The position numbers were made by a program, and so were the translations under genes. From assembly GCA_964215915.1 (NCBI GenBank), contig CAXPEB010000027.1, positions 1 through 64,000 of the forward strand: DNA of 64,000 nucleotides, read 5' to 3'. The notes under the pieces were generated by a model. It was given only the letters and a program-made list of their open reading frames with translations. It was not told the origin of the DNA and made no database searches. Positions 7,445 to 15,709 of this stretch are shown piece by piece (the stretch's first letter is position 1; every line of letters starts with the position of its first letter). Origin of the DNA: UBA8524 sp964215915. GTDB lineage: Bacteria; Bacteroidota; Bacteroidia; UBA8524.

Positions 7445-10400
7445 ATGTCATTCAACAAACTCAATACCCTATTTGGCTGGGTCAGTTTTGTCTTCGCTTT
7501 TGTCGTTTACAGCCTGACTACAGAACCTACCGGAAGTCTCTGGGACTGCGGCGAATTTATCTCCGCCTCATACCGCCTGCAGGTGGTTCACCCCCCTGGA
7601 GCCCCGCTCTTTCTGCTGATCGGACGATTCTTCTCTCTTTTTGCCGGATCGCCTGAAAACGTGGCAATCGCCGTGAACATGGTATCGGTGGTGTCCTCCG
7701 CACTTTGTGTGATGTTCACCTTCTGGATTACCACCTACTTCGCCAAGAAGATGTTCACCGAGAACAACGAAGAGCTTTCTATGATCAACCGTCTGGCTAT
7801 TGTCGCTTCCGGACTGGTAGCAGCTGGAACGCTTACTTTCACAGACACCTTCTGGTTTTCTGCCGTGGAAGCGGAAGTATATGCCGCCTCTTCGTTCTTT
7901 ATGAGTTTTACCTTCTGGTGTATTCTCAAATGGGAACGGGTGGCCACACAACCCGGTGCAAACCGCTGGCTGGTATTTATCGCTTATGTGGTCGGCCTGG
8001 CAATCGGCGTCCACCTGCTCAACCTGCTGGTAATCCCGGGCATCGTCCTGGTATACTACTACCGCATGTACCAGCCAAACCGTAACAGACTGCTCATTGC
8101 CCTCGGAGTCGGGTTCGTTCTGCTGTTCTTTGTACAGCTTTTTGTGATCCCGGGAATCCCAAGCCTTGCAGCCAAGTTCGATGTGTTTTTCGTCAATACC
8201 CTGGGTATGGGCTTTAACAGCGGAACCTTGTTCTTCGCCCTTCTTCTGATCACGGCAGTGATTGTGGGGATTTACATCTCCCAGGTACGGCAAAAGGTAC
8301 TGCTCAACACCATTCTGATTTCCTTTGCCTTCATCCTCATCGGGTACAGCTCTTACGCTATGGTGGTGATCCGTTCCAACGCCAACACCCCGATTGATAT
8401 GAATAATCCGGACGATCCCCTGAACCTGGTTTACTATCTCAACCGGGAACAGTACGGCGACCGCCCATTGCTCAAAGGCCCTCATTTTATGGCTAAACCC
8501 GTTCGTTATGAAAAAACGGAACCACGCTATATCCGGGGAGAAGAAAAATATGAGGTAACTCATCACGATTATAAAACCATCTATAACCCCAAAGACGAAA
8601 TGTTCTTCCCCCGGGTTTACGATGGCAATGACCAGGGACACGTAGATGGTTACCGGCGCTGGGCCAATATTCCGGAGGGACGGGACCCGAAGATGTCGGA
8701 GAACATTCGCTTCTTCACCCGTTACCAGCTCGGACATATGTACTGGAGGTACTTCATGTGGAATTTCTCCGGACGCCAGAACGACGACCAGGGAATGCGC
8801 CCCACCGATGTATTGGAAGGGAACTGGATCTCGGGTATTGCCCCTATCGATGCCATGCGCCTTGGCCCGCAAAAGAACATGCCGGATGACATGAAGGAAA
8901 ACCCCAGCCGTAACCGCTACTTCATGATCCCGTTTATCCTGGGTATAATCGGTATTGTAACCCAATTCAAACGGGAAAAACACGGTATCCTGATCAATAC
9001 GGTGCTCTTTATTACAACTGGCATCCTGCTGATCGTATACCTGAACCCGCCGCCTTATGAGCCGCGTGAAAGGGACTACGTGTTCGTGGGGTCCTTCCAG
9101 GTATTCTGTACCTGGGTGGGCATCGGTGTGCTTGGATTGTTCTTCTTCATCAAAAAATACCTGAGCCCGGCATCTGCCCTGGGCATCGCTGCTGCAATAG
9201 GCCTGATAGGGAGTCCGGTGGTGATGGGACAACAGAACTGGGACGACCACGACCGCTCGGGACGTTATATGAGTACGGATTTCGCCCGTAACTACCTGAA
9301 ATCCTGCCTGCCTAACGCCATTCTCTTCACCAATGGTGATAACGACACTTACCCATTGTGGTATGTGCAGAATGTGGAAGGCTACCGCACGGATGTGCGC
9401 GTCGTAAACCTTAGCCTGCTCAATGCCGCCGATTATGTGGAAAGCCTGCGTATCGCCCATTACGATTCCAAACCCTTTAAACTTTCCTTCACCCAGGATC
9501 AGATCCGCACCGGAAGGCGGGACCGCGTGTTCTACCAGGAGAAAAATCCGTTTGCGAATCCTAACCAGTATTATGAACTGAGCGATGTGATGAAATTTGT
9601 GGCTAACGACGAGGATCCGAGAATGAAAATGCGCGGACCCAGCGGTGAGCCCGAAGCCTATCTTCCTACCAAAAAATTCAAGATCACCATTAACAAGGAT
9701 GAGATCATCCGGAAAGGAATAGTAAGGGACATTTACCGCGACTCTATCGTGGATGAAATGCGCTTTGAACTGCCCGGAACCAACCTCACCCGTGCTAGCC
9801 TCATTTTGCTGGATGTTATGGCCAATAACCTCTGGGATCGCCCGGTATACTTTACCACTACCACCGGCAGCGAAACCTATGTAGGCCTTCAGAATTATTT
9901 CCAGGTAGAAGGCCTTTGTTATAAGGTTGTACCAATCTACACCACGCAATCTCCGGATGAAGTACAGCTGCGGCAATATGGTTTTATGGATACGGAAAAG
10001 CTGTATGCCCAGCTTACCGATTCCTTTACCTGGGGAGGGATGGAAGAAGGAGAAGTATGGGTAGACGACAAAATGCGACTAGTACCGCGTGTGCTGCGTC
10101 AAACCTTTGTGCGTACCGCCAACCGCCTTATTCAGCAGGGACAAAATGAAAAAGCCATCGCACTGCTGGATGAATGTATGAAGGACATCCCTGACCATAA
10201 CCTTCCCCTCGAAGGCTTCAATATCGACCTGGCAGAAGCCTACTATGGAGCAGGAGCCCAGGAAAAAGGCCGTGAGATCGTGGATATCATTGTCAACCGT
10301 GTACTGGAAAAAGGCAAATACCTGAAGCAGTTCAGGACCAGCGCCTACCCTCAGGCCGGACAGCAGTTGCAATACGGCCAGCAGATTATTCAGGCGGCCA

Positions 10401-10474
10401 TTCAGATCACCACCCGTTTCGGAGATACCGAAAAAGCCAATGACCTGCAGGCGAAGCTTCAGGAGTTGAGCTGA
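7445..10474 (+). CDS. DUF2723 family membrane protein
   Basis: A 1009-aa polytopic inner-membrane protein with the family signature at the N terminus (TEPTGSLWDCGEFIS, then HPPGAPLFLL), about a dozen hydrophobic segments up to residue 600, and a soluble C-terminal part with TPR-like helices (AYYGAGAQEKGREIVD). DUF2723 proteins are GT-C-like and related to eukaryotic TMEM260-type protein O-mannosyltransferases. In Bacteroidota a role in protein O-glycosylation is plausible but not shown by the sequence. It is followed by a 1-nt overlap with another GT-C-like membrane protein, suggesting they act together. A near-consensus -7 box (TATTTTCG) lies about 30 nt upstream. Confidence 0.9.
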   Translation: MSFNKLNTLFGWVSFVFAFVVYSLTTEPTGSLWDCGEFISASYRLQVVHPPGAPLFLLIGRFFSLFAGSPENVAIAVNMVSVVSSALCVMFTFWITTYFAKKMFTENNEELSMINRLAIVASGLVAAGTLTFTDTFWFSAVEAEVYAASSFFMSFTFWCILKWERVATQPGANRWLVFIAYVVGLAIGVHLLNLLVIPGIVLVYYYRMYQPNRNRLLIALGVGFVLLFFVQLFVIPGIPSLAAKFDVFFVNTLGMGFNSGTLFFALLLITAVIVGIYISQVRQKVLLNTILISFAFILIGYSSYAMVVIRSNANTPIDMNNPDDPLNLVYYLNREQYGDRPLLKGPHFMAKPVRYEKTEPRYIRGEEKYEVTHHDYKTIYNPKDEMFFPRVYDGNDQGHVDGYRRWANIPEGRDPKMSENIRFFTRYQLGHMYWRYFMWNFSGRQNDDQGMRPTDVLEGNWISGIAPIDAMRLGPQKNMPDDMKENPSRNRYFMIPFILGIIGIVTQFKREKHGILINTVLFITTGILLIVYLNPPPYEPRERDYVFVGSFQVFCTWVGIGVLGLFFFIKKYLSPASALGIAAAIGLIGSPVVMGQQNWDDHDRSGRYMSTDFARNYLKSCLPNAILFTNGDNDTYPLWYVQNVEGYRTDVRVVNLSLLNAADYVESLRIAHYDSKPFKLSFTQDQIRTGRRDRVFYQEKNPFANPNQYYELSDVMKFVANDEDPRMKMRGPSGEPEAYLPTKKFKITINKDEIIRKGIVRDIYRDSIVDEMRFELPGTNLTRASLILLDVMANNLWDRPVYFTTTTGSETYVGLQNYFQVEGLCYKVVPIYTTQSPDEVQLRQYGFMDTEKLYAQLTDSFTWGGMEEGEVWVDDKMRLVPRVLRQTFVRTANRLIQQGQNEKAIALLDECMKDIPDHNLPLEGFNIDLAEAYYGAGAQEKGREIVDIIVNRVLEKGKYLKQFRTSAYPQAGQQLQYGQQIIQAAIQITTRFGDTEKANDLQAKLQELS

Positions 10475-11829
10475 TGTACTACCCGATCGAGATACGAAAA
10501 ACAGGAAGCCGGTTAGCCATTGTGCTAATCGGCTTCGTGCTTTTGTTGTTTTTCTTTCGCGACAAGGCCTGGACAAACAACCATGCCATTCGGCATGACA
10601 TGACCAGCTACTATGCCTACCTGCCTTCGGCTTTCAAGTACCATGACCTGACGCTCTCATATGACGACGGCACTTTCGGAGACAAGCTCGCCTGGTCTTT
10701 CCCGTCTAAAAACGGCCGCATACTGCGCATGACTATGGGTGTCTCCATCATGGAAACCCCATTCTACCTGCTGGCCGACCTCTGGGCTTCCGTATTCGGA
10801 CTGGAAAAGGACCCCTGGTCGGCCCATTACCTGTTTTTCATTTTCCTGGGGGTGCTCGTCTATGCCATTGCCGGACTGGCTCTGGTGTACCGTATTGTTG
10901 CCAGCCTGTTTAGCCCGAAAACGGCATTCTGGACCTGTCTGGCTCTGGGGATTGGTACCAACTTGTACTATTACCTTTACTACGAGCCGGTAATGTCCCA
11001 CATTTTCAACTTCTTCCTGGCGGCATTACTCCTTTACTTAACCCTTAAGTGGCACAAGAAACAGAGTTGGAAGCTGGCCCTTGGAATCGGGTTAGCCCTG
11101 GGTATGCTCACGCTGATCCGCCCTACCAATGCCCTTATGGTGCTGATACCCCTGTTGTATGCTGCCAACCGCAGAGAAAAATGGCAGGCCGTCGCGACGA
11201 ACTGGTGGCAGCTTTTCCTTGTTATACTGGGCCTCTTCATTTGCCTGTTTCCGCAAATGGCCTATTGGAAATACCTCAGTGGCGACTGGATCGTCTATTC
11301 GTATGAAAAGGAGCGGTTTTTCTTCGATGACCCCATGGTATGGAAAGGCTTGTTCGGGTTCCGAAAGGGATGGATGATCTATACCCCGCTGATGCTGGCC
11401 ATGCTCCCGGGTTTTGTTCTTTTATGGAAAAGATATCCTGAGCTGTTCTGGCCATTGGTAGCTGTTTTTGCTGCCCATATATACGTTACATTCAGCTGGT
11501 GGTGTTGGTGGTATGGAGGCGGTTTCGGATCGAGGCCAATGATTGATACCTATGCTTTGGCAGCCATCCCCTTGGCCGCGCTGGTGTACACCTGTTTCCA
11601 TAAACTGGGAAAAGGATCCCGGACAGGCATGCTGCTCTTTGTCGGGGTCTGTATCTTCCTTAACCTGGAACAAACACGCCAATACCGTATGTCTCTCATA
11701 CACTGGGACTCCATGAGCTGGCCCTTGTATAAGGCGGTTTTTATGAATGATCGATTCCCGGAAAATTACGAGGAACTCCTGGACCCTCCCGATTACCAAA
11801 AGGCGCTTGAGGGCGAAAGGGATCTTTAA
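10474..11829 (+). CDS. Polytopic membrane protein, GT-C glycosyltransferase-like
   Basis: The 451-aa protein has about ten predicted membrane segments. A first loop after the N-terminal helix carries acidic residues (HDMTSYYAYLPS), as in polyprenyl-phosphate-sugar-dependent GT-C enzymes. The motif LIRPTNALM follows in the middle and GGFGSRPMID in a late loop. Its start codon overlaps the stop of the DUF2723 gene by 1 nt. The placement suggests a membrane glycosyl-transfer step. Donor and acceptor are unknown, and a specific function is inference. Confidence 0.72.
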   Translation: MYYPIEIRKTGSRLAIVLIGFVLLLFFFRDKAWTNNHAIRHDMTSYYAYLPSAFKYHDLTLSYDDGTFGDKLAWSFPSKNGRILRMTMGVSIMETPFYLLADLWASVFGLEKDPWSAHYLFFIFLGVLVYAIAGLALVYRIVASLFSPKTAFWTCLALGIGTNLYYYLYYEPVMSHIFNFFLAALLLYLTLKWHKKQSWKLALGIGLALGMLTLIRPTNALMVLIPLLYAANRREKWQAVATNWWQLFLVILGLFICLFPQMAYWKYLSGDWIVYSYEKERFFFDDPMVWKGLFGFRKGWMIYTPLMLAMLPGFVLLWKRYPELFWPLVAVFAAHIYVTFSWWCWWYGGGFGSRPMIDTYALAAIPLAALVYTCFHKLGKGSRTGMLLFVGVCIFLNLEQTRQYRMSLIHWDSMSWPLYKAVFMNDRFPENYEELLDPPDYQKALEGERDL

Positions 11830-11846
11830 GCAGGGGAACGGAAGGG

Positions 11847-13367
11847 CTATACCCGGTTACGACAGACTCCCAGCACTTCTTCAAGGATCTTGCGATCATT
11901 ACACAAGCGAGGCACCTTGTGCTGTCCTCCCAGCTTGCCTTTCTCCTTCAACCAGAGCTTGAAGCTGCCGGGTTCCAGCACTTCCACCAAGGGTGGTTTC
12001 AGGGCAATATTTTTATGCCTCTTGGCTTCGTAGTCCGAGTTGACTGCCTTGAGGGTGTTGTCCAGTACTTCGGTAAACTGTTCCAGGTTATCCGGGTTTT
12101 TTTCAAACTCTATCAGCCACTCGTGACCGGCATCGCTACCCTCTTCCATATAGCGGGGAGCTGCGGTGTAGTCGCTTACTATAGATTGGGTAACCCTGCA
12201 GGCTTCGGCTATCGCCCGCTCGGCATTTTCAATGACCAGCTCTTCTCCAAATGCATTGATGAACAATTTGGTTCTTCCGCTGATCCGGAAACGGTACGGA
12301 CGCCGGGAAGTGAAGGTAACGGTATCCCCCAGGATATAGCGCCACAAGCCCGAGTTTGTGGTGATGATCACGGCATATTTAACTCCGGTCTCCACCTCCC
12401 ATAACGGAATGGCCAATGGATTCTCTGAGAAGATCTCGTCTGCTTTTACGAATTCATAAAAGACACCGTATCCCGGCATCAGGGAGAGGTCTTGCGAATC
12501 CTGCTCCGTCTGAATTCCGAAAAAGCCTTCCGAGGCATTATAGGTTTCCAGGTAACTGATACCCCGTTTCGGAACCAGCCTGTTAAACCGCTCCCGGTAA
12601 GGTTCAAAACTTACCCCGCCATGAATATACAGTTCCAGGTTCGGCCAGATATCGTGAAGATCACGGGTTCCGGTCATTTCAAACAGACGTTCAATAAGGA
12701 CAATCGTCCAGGTGGGAACACCCGAGATATTGGTCACGTCCTCATTGACCACAGCATTCGCCATGCGTTCTATCTTCTCCTCCCATTCTTCCATCAAGGC
12801 AATGGACTTATCCGGCGTACGCAGGAAATCCACCCAGAACGGGGTATTGGAAAGCACCACGGCAGAAAGGTCTCCGAAATACGAGTTCTCTGCCAGCGAA
12901 TTCACCTTGTGACTACCTCCGATCACCAGGCTTTTCCCATTGAAAATTGTCGAATCGGGGAAGGCATTGCAATAGGCGGAAAGTACATCGCGTCCTCCCT
13001 GGTAATGGCATTTGTCAAGTGCCTCATAACTTACCGGGATGAATTTACTCTTGTCGCTTGTGGTTCCGCTGGATTTAGCAAACCAGCGGATGTCAGAAGG
13101 CCAGATGATATTCTGCTCTCCTCTCATCGTGCGCTCAATCAGCGGCTTCAACCCTTCATAATCCCGGATAGGGACCCGCTCACGAAACTGCTCATAGCCT
13201 TCTATGCCTTTGAAATCATACAACTTTCCAAGTTCCGTATTTCGGGCATCTGCCAATAATCCATACAAAGTCTGTTGCTGAAGGTCCTCGGCAAAACGCA
13301 GGGAACTCTGAAGTTCCGGCCAGCGTTTCCGGAAGTACCAGGAGAGGAAAGAAGACAACAAGGCCAT
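11847..13367 (-). CDS. GH3 auxin-responsive promoter family protein
   Basis: A 506-aa protein of the GH3 acyl-adenylate family. Plant members conjugate amino acids to carboxylic-acid hormones; bacterial members are uncharacterised. The adenylation motif KSSGTTSDKSKFIP is near residue 95, the family motif YNASEGFFG near 280 and GLWRYILGDTV near 335. These indicate an active ATP-dependent adenylating enzyme, but the acid and nucleophile are unknown. It is the last of a minus-strand group with the M28 peptidase, purS and pssA, separated from the peptidase by 65 bp. Confidence 0.88.
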   Translation of the reverse strand: MALLSSFLSWYFRKRWPELQSSLRFAEDLQQQTLYGLLADARNTELGKLYDFKGIEGYEQFRERVPIRDYEGLKPLIERTMRGEQNIIWPSDIRWFAKSSGTTSDKSKFIPVSYEALDKCHYQGGRDVLSAYCNAFPDSTIFNGKSLVIGGSHKVNSLAENSYFGDLSAVVLSNTPFWVDFLRTPDKSIALMEEWEEKIERMANAVVNEDVTNISGVPTWTIVLIERLFEMTGTRDLHDIWPNLELYIHGGVSFEPYRERFNRLVPKRGISYLETYNASEGFFGIQTEQDSQDLSLMPGYGVFYEFVKADEIFSENPLAIPLWEVETGVKYAVIITTNSGLWRYILGDTVTFTSRRPYRFRISGRTKLFINAFGEELVIENAERAIAEACRVTQSIVSDYTAAPRYMEEGSDAGHEWLIEFEKNPDNLEQFTEVLDNTLKAVNSDYEAKRHKNIALKPPLVEVLEPGSFKLWLKEKGKLGGQHKVPRLCNDRKILEEVLGVCRNRV

Positions 13368-13432
13368 GGAATGCTAATTTACGGCGAAATATGTCAATTC
13401 TCAATAAAGCTTTTCCCGCTTAGGAAAAGGGA

Positions 13433-14695
13433 TCAGTTTTGTGCCCCCTGGAGACGGGAAAAAAAGCGGATCACCAGTTCGCAGGTTGCGTCAAAAGCCG
13501 TAAGTGGCAACTTATCTGCCGTATCCCCGGGATCGTGGTAATGGCCGTATTCCCCCATCTGATAGATAAAGAAGCAGGGAACTCCTTTCTCGGTAAACCA
13601 ATGGTGGTCGCTATTGGCAGCCTTCCCCCTGGGTGCTACCTGCTTGAGGTAATCGCCTTCTTCATTCACTTTTTGCAACAACGCAAAATCCGATTCGTAA
13701 ACGGTGGCATTGACCGCTGTAACACCATCGGCTCCGGTACCTTCCAGGTCGAGGTTCATGAGGAAACGGATACGGGCAAGGTCCACGGGTGAGTTTTCCG
13801 AAAAGTAATACGACCCTACCAGTCCTGCCTCTTCAGCGGAAAAGGCCACAAAAACTACCGAGTAACGCTGTGGGTGTTCCGCATAATAGCGGGCAAGATG
13901 GAGGAGCATCGCTGTTCCGCTGGCATTGTCATTGGCTCCAGGGAAAATGGTTTCTTTTCCCATCATGCCAAGATGATCGTAATGGGCGGTTACAAACAGA
14001 AAAGAGTCCGGCACTTCTTTCCCCTTCACATACCCGATAACGTTTCGGGTCTCAAAATCCGCAATGAGCTCGGCCTCGCAAGCCAAGTCCAGTTCCCTGG
14101 CGTCGGTTGGCACGGCTCCCGGCATAACCTCAAAAACCGGAAATGCCGATTGTTCATGTGCCACGGTCCAGAGTAACTGCCGCTTTGAACAGATCAGGAT
14201 GCCGTCGGCATTCAGGGAGTTATGGATGATTTTTTTGTACCTTTTATCAATCTCTTCTTCCTCAAAGGTCATGGTATCGACCAAGAGGAAGAACCCGCTG
14301 TAATCGGCTGAACGCAGGTTTTGAAAAGCGGAATCGGTACTGATATCCTGAAGCCGCACCCACTTGAGCTTGAAGCTACCCTTTACTGTCGGGTTGGATG
14401 CCTTGGCCAGAAATTCTACTCCGGGTTGAAGCGTTTTGTTATTGATGGACAGGCTCATCTCGCCCGGAAAGGTATTGACCCGCATATGAAAATCCTGATA
14501 CCAGGATCTTCCCAGCTTTTTGAGGCCCGCTTTTTTGAAGGATTTGGCGATGAAGGTCGAGGCCTTTTCCAATCCATCATTCACATAGCCCCTGCCGGCA
14601 AACTCTTCACTGCACAAAATACGGATATCTTCCTGTGGCGTTTGTGCACGGAGCAGGCCCGGAACCAGTGCCAGAAGGAACAGCAGCCTACGCAT
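13433..14695 (-). CDS. Secreted M28-family zinc peptidase
   Basis: A 420-aa exported aminopeptidase-like metalloprotease. A signal peptide (MRRLLFLLALVPGLLRA) is followed by a protease-associated region. The catalytic domain shows the M28 zinc ligands and catalytic acid: TAHYDHLG, GANDNASGTA, FSAEEAGL, NLDLEG and SDHHWF. It probably trims peptides outside the cytoplasm. I choose the ATG at 14695, which overlaps the purS stop in the string ATGCGTAG; upstream ATGs would lie within purS. It follows purS in the same transcription direction. Confidence 0.9.
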   Translation of the reverse strand: MRRLLFLLALVPGLLRAQTPQEDIRILCSEEFAGRGYVNDGLEKASTFIAKSFKKAGLKKLGRSWYQDFHMRVNTFPGEMSLSINNKTLQPGVEFLAKASNPTVKGSFKLKWVRLQDISTDSAFQNLRSADYSGFFLLVDTMTFEEEEIDKRYKKIIHNSLNADGILICSKRQLLWTVAHEQSAFPVFEVMPGAVPTDARELDLACEAELIADFETRNVIGYVKGKEVPDSFLFVTAHYDHLGMMGKETIFPGANDNASGTAMLLHLARYYAEHPQRYSVVFVAFSAEEAGLVGSYYFSENSPVDLARIRFLMNLDLEGTGADGVTAVNATVYESDFALLQKVNEEGDYLKQVAPRGKAANSDHHWFTEKGVPCFFIYQMGEYGHYHDPGDTADKLPLTAFDATCELVIRFFSRLQGAQN

Positions 14696-14942
14696 GCTCA
14701 AGCACGGAGATTTCATAATACTCCATTACCTGGTTGGCCAACAGCTTTTTGCAGGCTTCTTCTGCCAGGTTATTGGCTTCTTCTGCACTGGCAGCTTCCA
14801 GCTCAAGCTCAATGCGTTTGCCTACCCTTACCTGTTCTACCTGGCTGAATCCTATTCCATTCAGTCCGTTACGAACGGCTTTGCCTTGCGGATCCAGCAG
14901 GGCCTTATGCGGCATTACATTGATTTCAACGGTGTATTTCAT
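14688..14942 (-). CDS. purS: Phosphoribosylformylglycinamidine synthase subunit PurS
   Basis: The 84-aa small subunit joins PurL and PurQ in the fourth step of purine synthesis (FGAR to FGAM). The whole protein is the PurS domain: KYTVEINVMPHKALLDPQGKA at the start, RVGKRIELEL in the middle. It overlaps pssA upstream by 17 nt and the peptidase downstream by 8 nt. purL and purQ are not in the window, so the subunits are encoded apart unless a large single-chain PurL is also present elsewhere. Confidence 0.93.
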   Translation of the reverse strand: MKYTVEINVMPHKALLDPQGKAVRNGLNGIGFSQVEQVRVGKRIELELEAASAEEANNLAEEACKKLLANQVMEYYEISVLEHA

Positions 14943-15645
14943 CGGTGTTGTTTTGCTTATGGATAAGTGAAAATAACAGGTAAACGGGTACCAGTGCTAC
15001 CAAAGCAGCAAATTTAAACAGGATTACAAGGATTACCATACTCAATACCAAGAGGTAGTGACTCGCATTCTCGCGGATATTCAGACTCTTGATTTTAAGC
15101 GACATCATAGGGATAGGGCTAACCAACAGGTAACAGGAAAGACCGGAGATCAGGGCAATCCACCAGGCATTAACGCGGCCCTGGGTCAATAGTTCGGGAT
15201 AAGCCTGCAGCAAAAATGGGATGCCACATATCCAGAAGGCATTGGCCGGAGTGGGTAACCCGATAAACCCGGTGGTTTGCCGGCTATCAATATTGAACTT
15301 GGCCAACCTCAATGCAGAAAATATGGCAATCAGAAGAGGCACATAGGCCAGCCATTCGGGAGTGGATTGGTTGAATGGCCATTCCGTCAGACTTTGCGAC
15401 AGGGTGAAAAGCATAAATGCAGGCACCACCCCGAAAGTCACCACATCTGCCAAGGAATCCAGCTGTTTGCCGAACTCACCGCTCACACCTAAGGCCCGGG
15501 CAGCCAATCCATCAAAAAAATCCAGAAAGCCTGCGGCAAAAACCAGGTAAGCAGCTGTGGTCAGTTGACCTTCGGCCAGAAATACCACGGCCAGCACCCC
15601 GCAGAAGAGGTTGGCAGAGGTGATCAGATGAGGCAGGAATTTCAT
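14926..15645 (-). CDS. pssA: CDP-diacylglycerol-serine O-phosphatidyltransferase
   Basis: It makes phosphatidylserine from CDP-diacylglycerol and serine in the inner membrane. The 239-aa polytopic protein carries the complete CDP-alcohol phosphotransferase signature: DFFDGLAAR, then a Gly and two Asp at the required spacing (GKQLDSLAD), around residues 42-67. Together with cdsA (23972) and psd (26228), three phosphatidylethanolamine-pathway genes fall within 11 kb. The start codon lies 7 nt after an exact -7 box (15653-15660), so the message is almost leaderless. Confidence 0.94.
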   Translation of the reverse strand: MKFLPHLITSANLFCGVLAVVFLAEGQLTTAAYLVFAAGFLDFFDGLAARALGVSGEFGKQLDSLADVVTFGVVPAFMLFTLSQSLTEWPFNQSTPEWLAYVPLLIAIFSALRLAKFNIDSRQTTGFIGLPTPANAFWICGIPFLLQAYPELLTQGRVNAWWIALISGLSCYLLVSPIPMMSLKIKSLNIRENASHYLLVLSMVILVILFKFAALVALVPVYLLFSLIHKQNNTDEIHR

Positions 15646-15652
15646 TCCGGTG

Positions 15653-15660
15653 CAAATATA
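15653..15660 (-). promoter_or_regulatory. -7 box of pssA-purS-peptidase unit
   Basis: TATATTTG on the minus strand matches TAnnTTTG exactly and ends 7 nt before the pssA ATG. It is divergent from the box at 15694-15701. Confidence 0.7.
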
Positions 15661-15693
15661 ACGCGCGCGACTTTCCGCTTAAATGGCTTTCGT

Positions 15694-15701
15694 TAAATTT
15701 G
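15694..15701 (+). promoter_or_regulatory. -7 box of sensor kinase gene
   Basis: TAAATTTG matches TAnnTTTG. It lies between two in-frame ATGs at 15683 and 15710, so the transcript should begin after the first; this favours 15710 as the start. Confidence 0.65.
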
Positions 15702-15709
15702 AAAGAGTA

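Noticed and set aside
7568..9976. 802-codon open frame on the minus strand
   Set aside because: It is antisense to the well-supported DUF2723 gene, with His/Gln/Gly-rich composition typical of shadow frames in GC-balanced genes.
13405..13430. Hairpin CTTTTCC/GGAAAAG between the M28 peptidase and GH3 genes
   Set aside because: The stem is A/T-rich with no proper T-run in the direction of transcription; not a convincing terminator.
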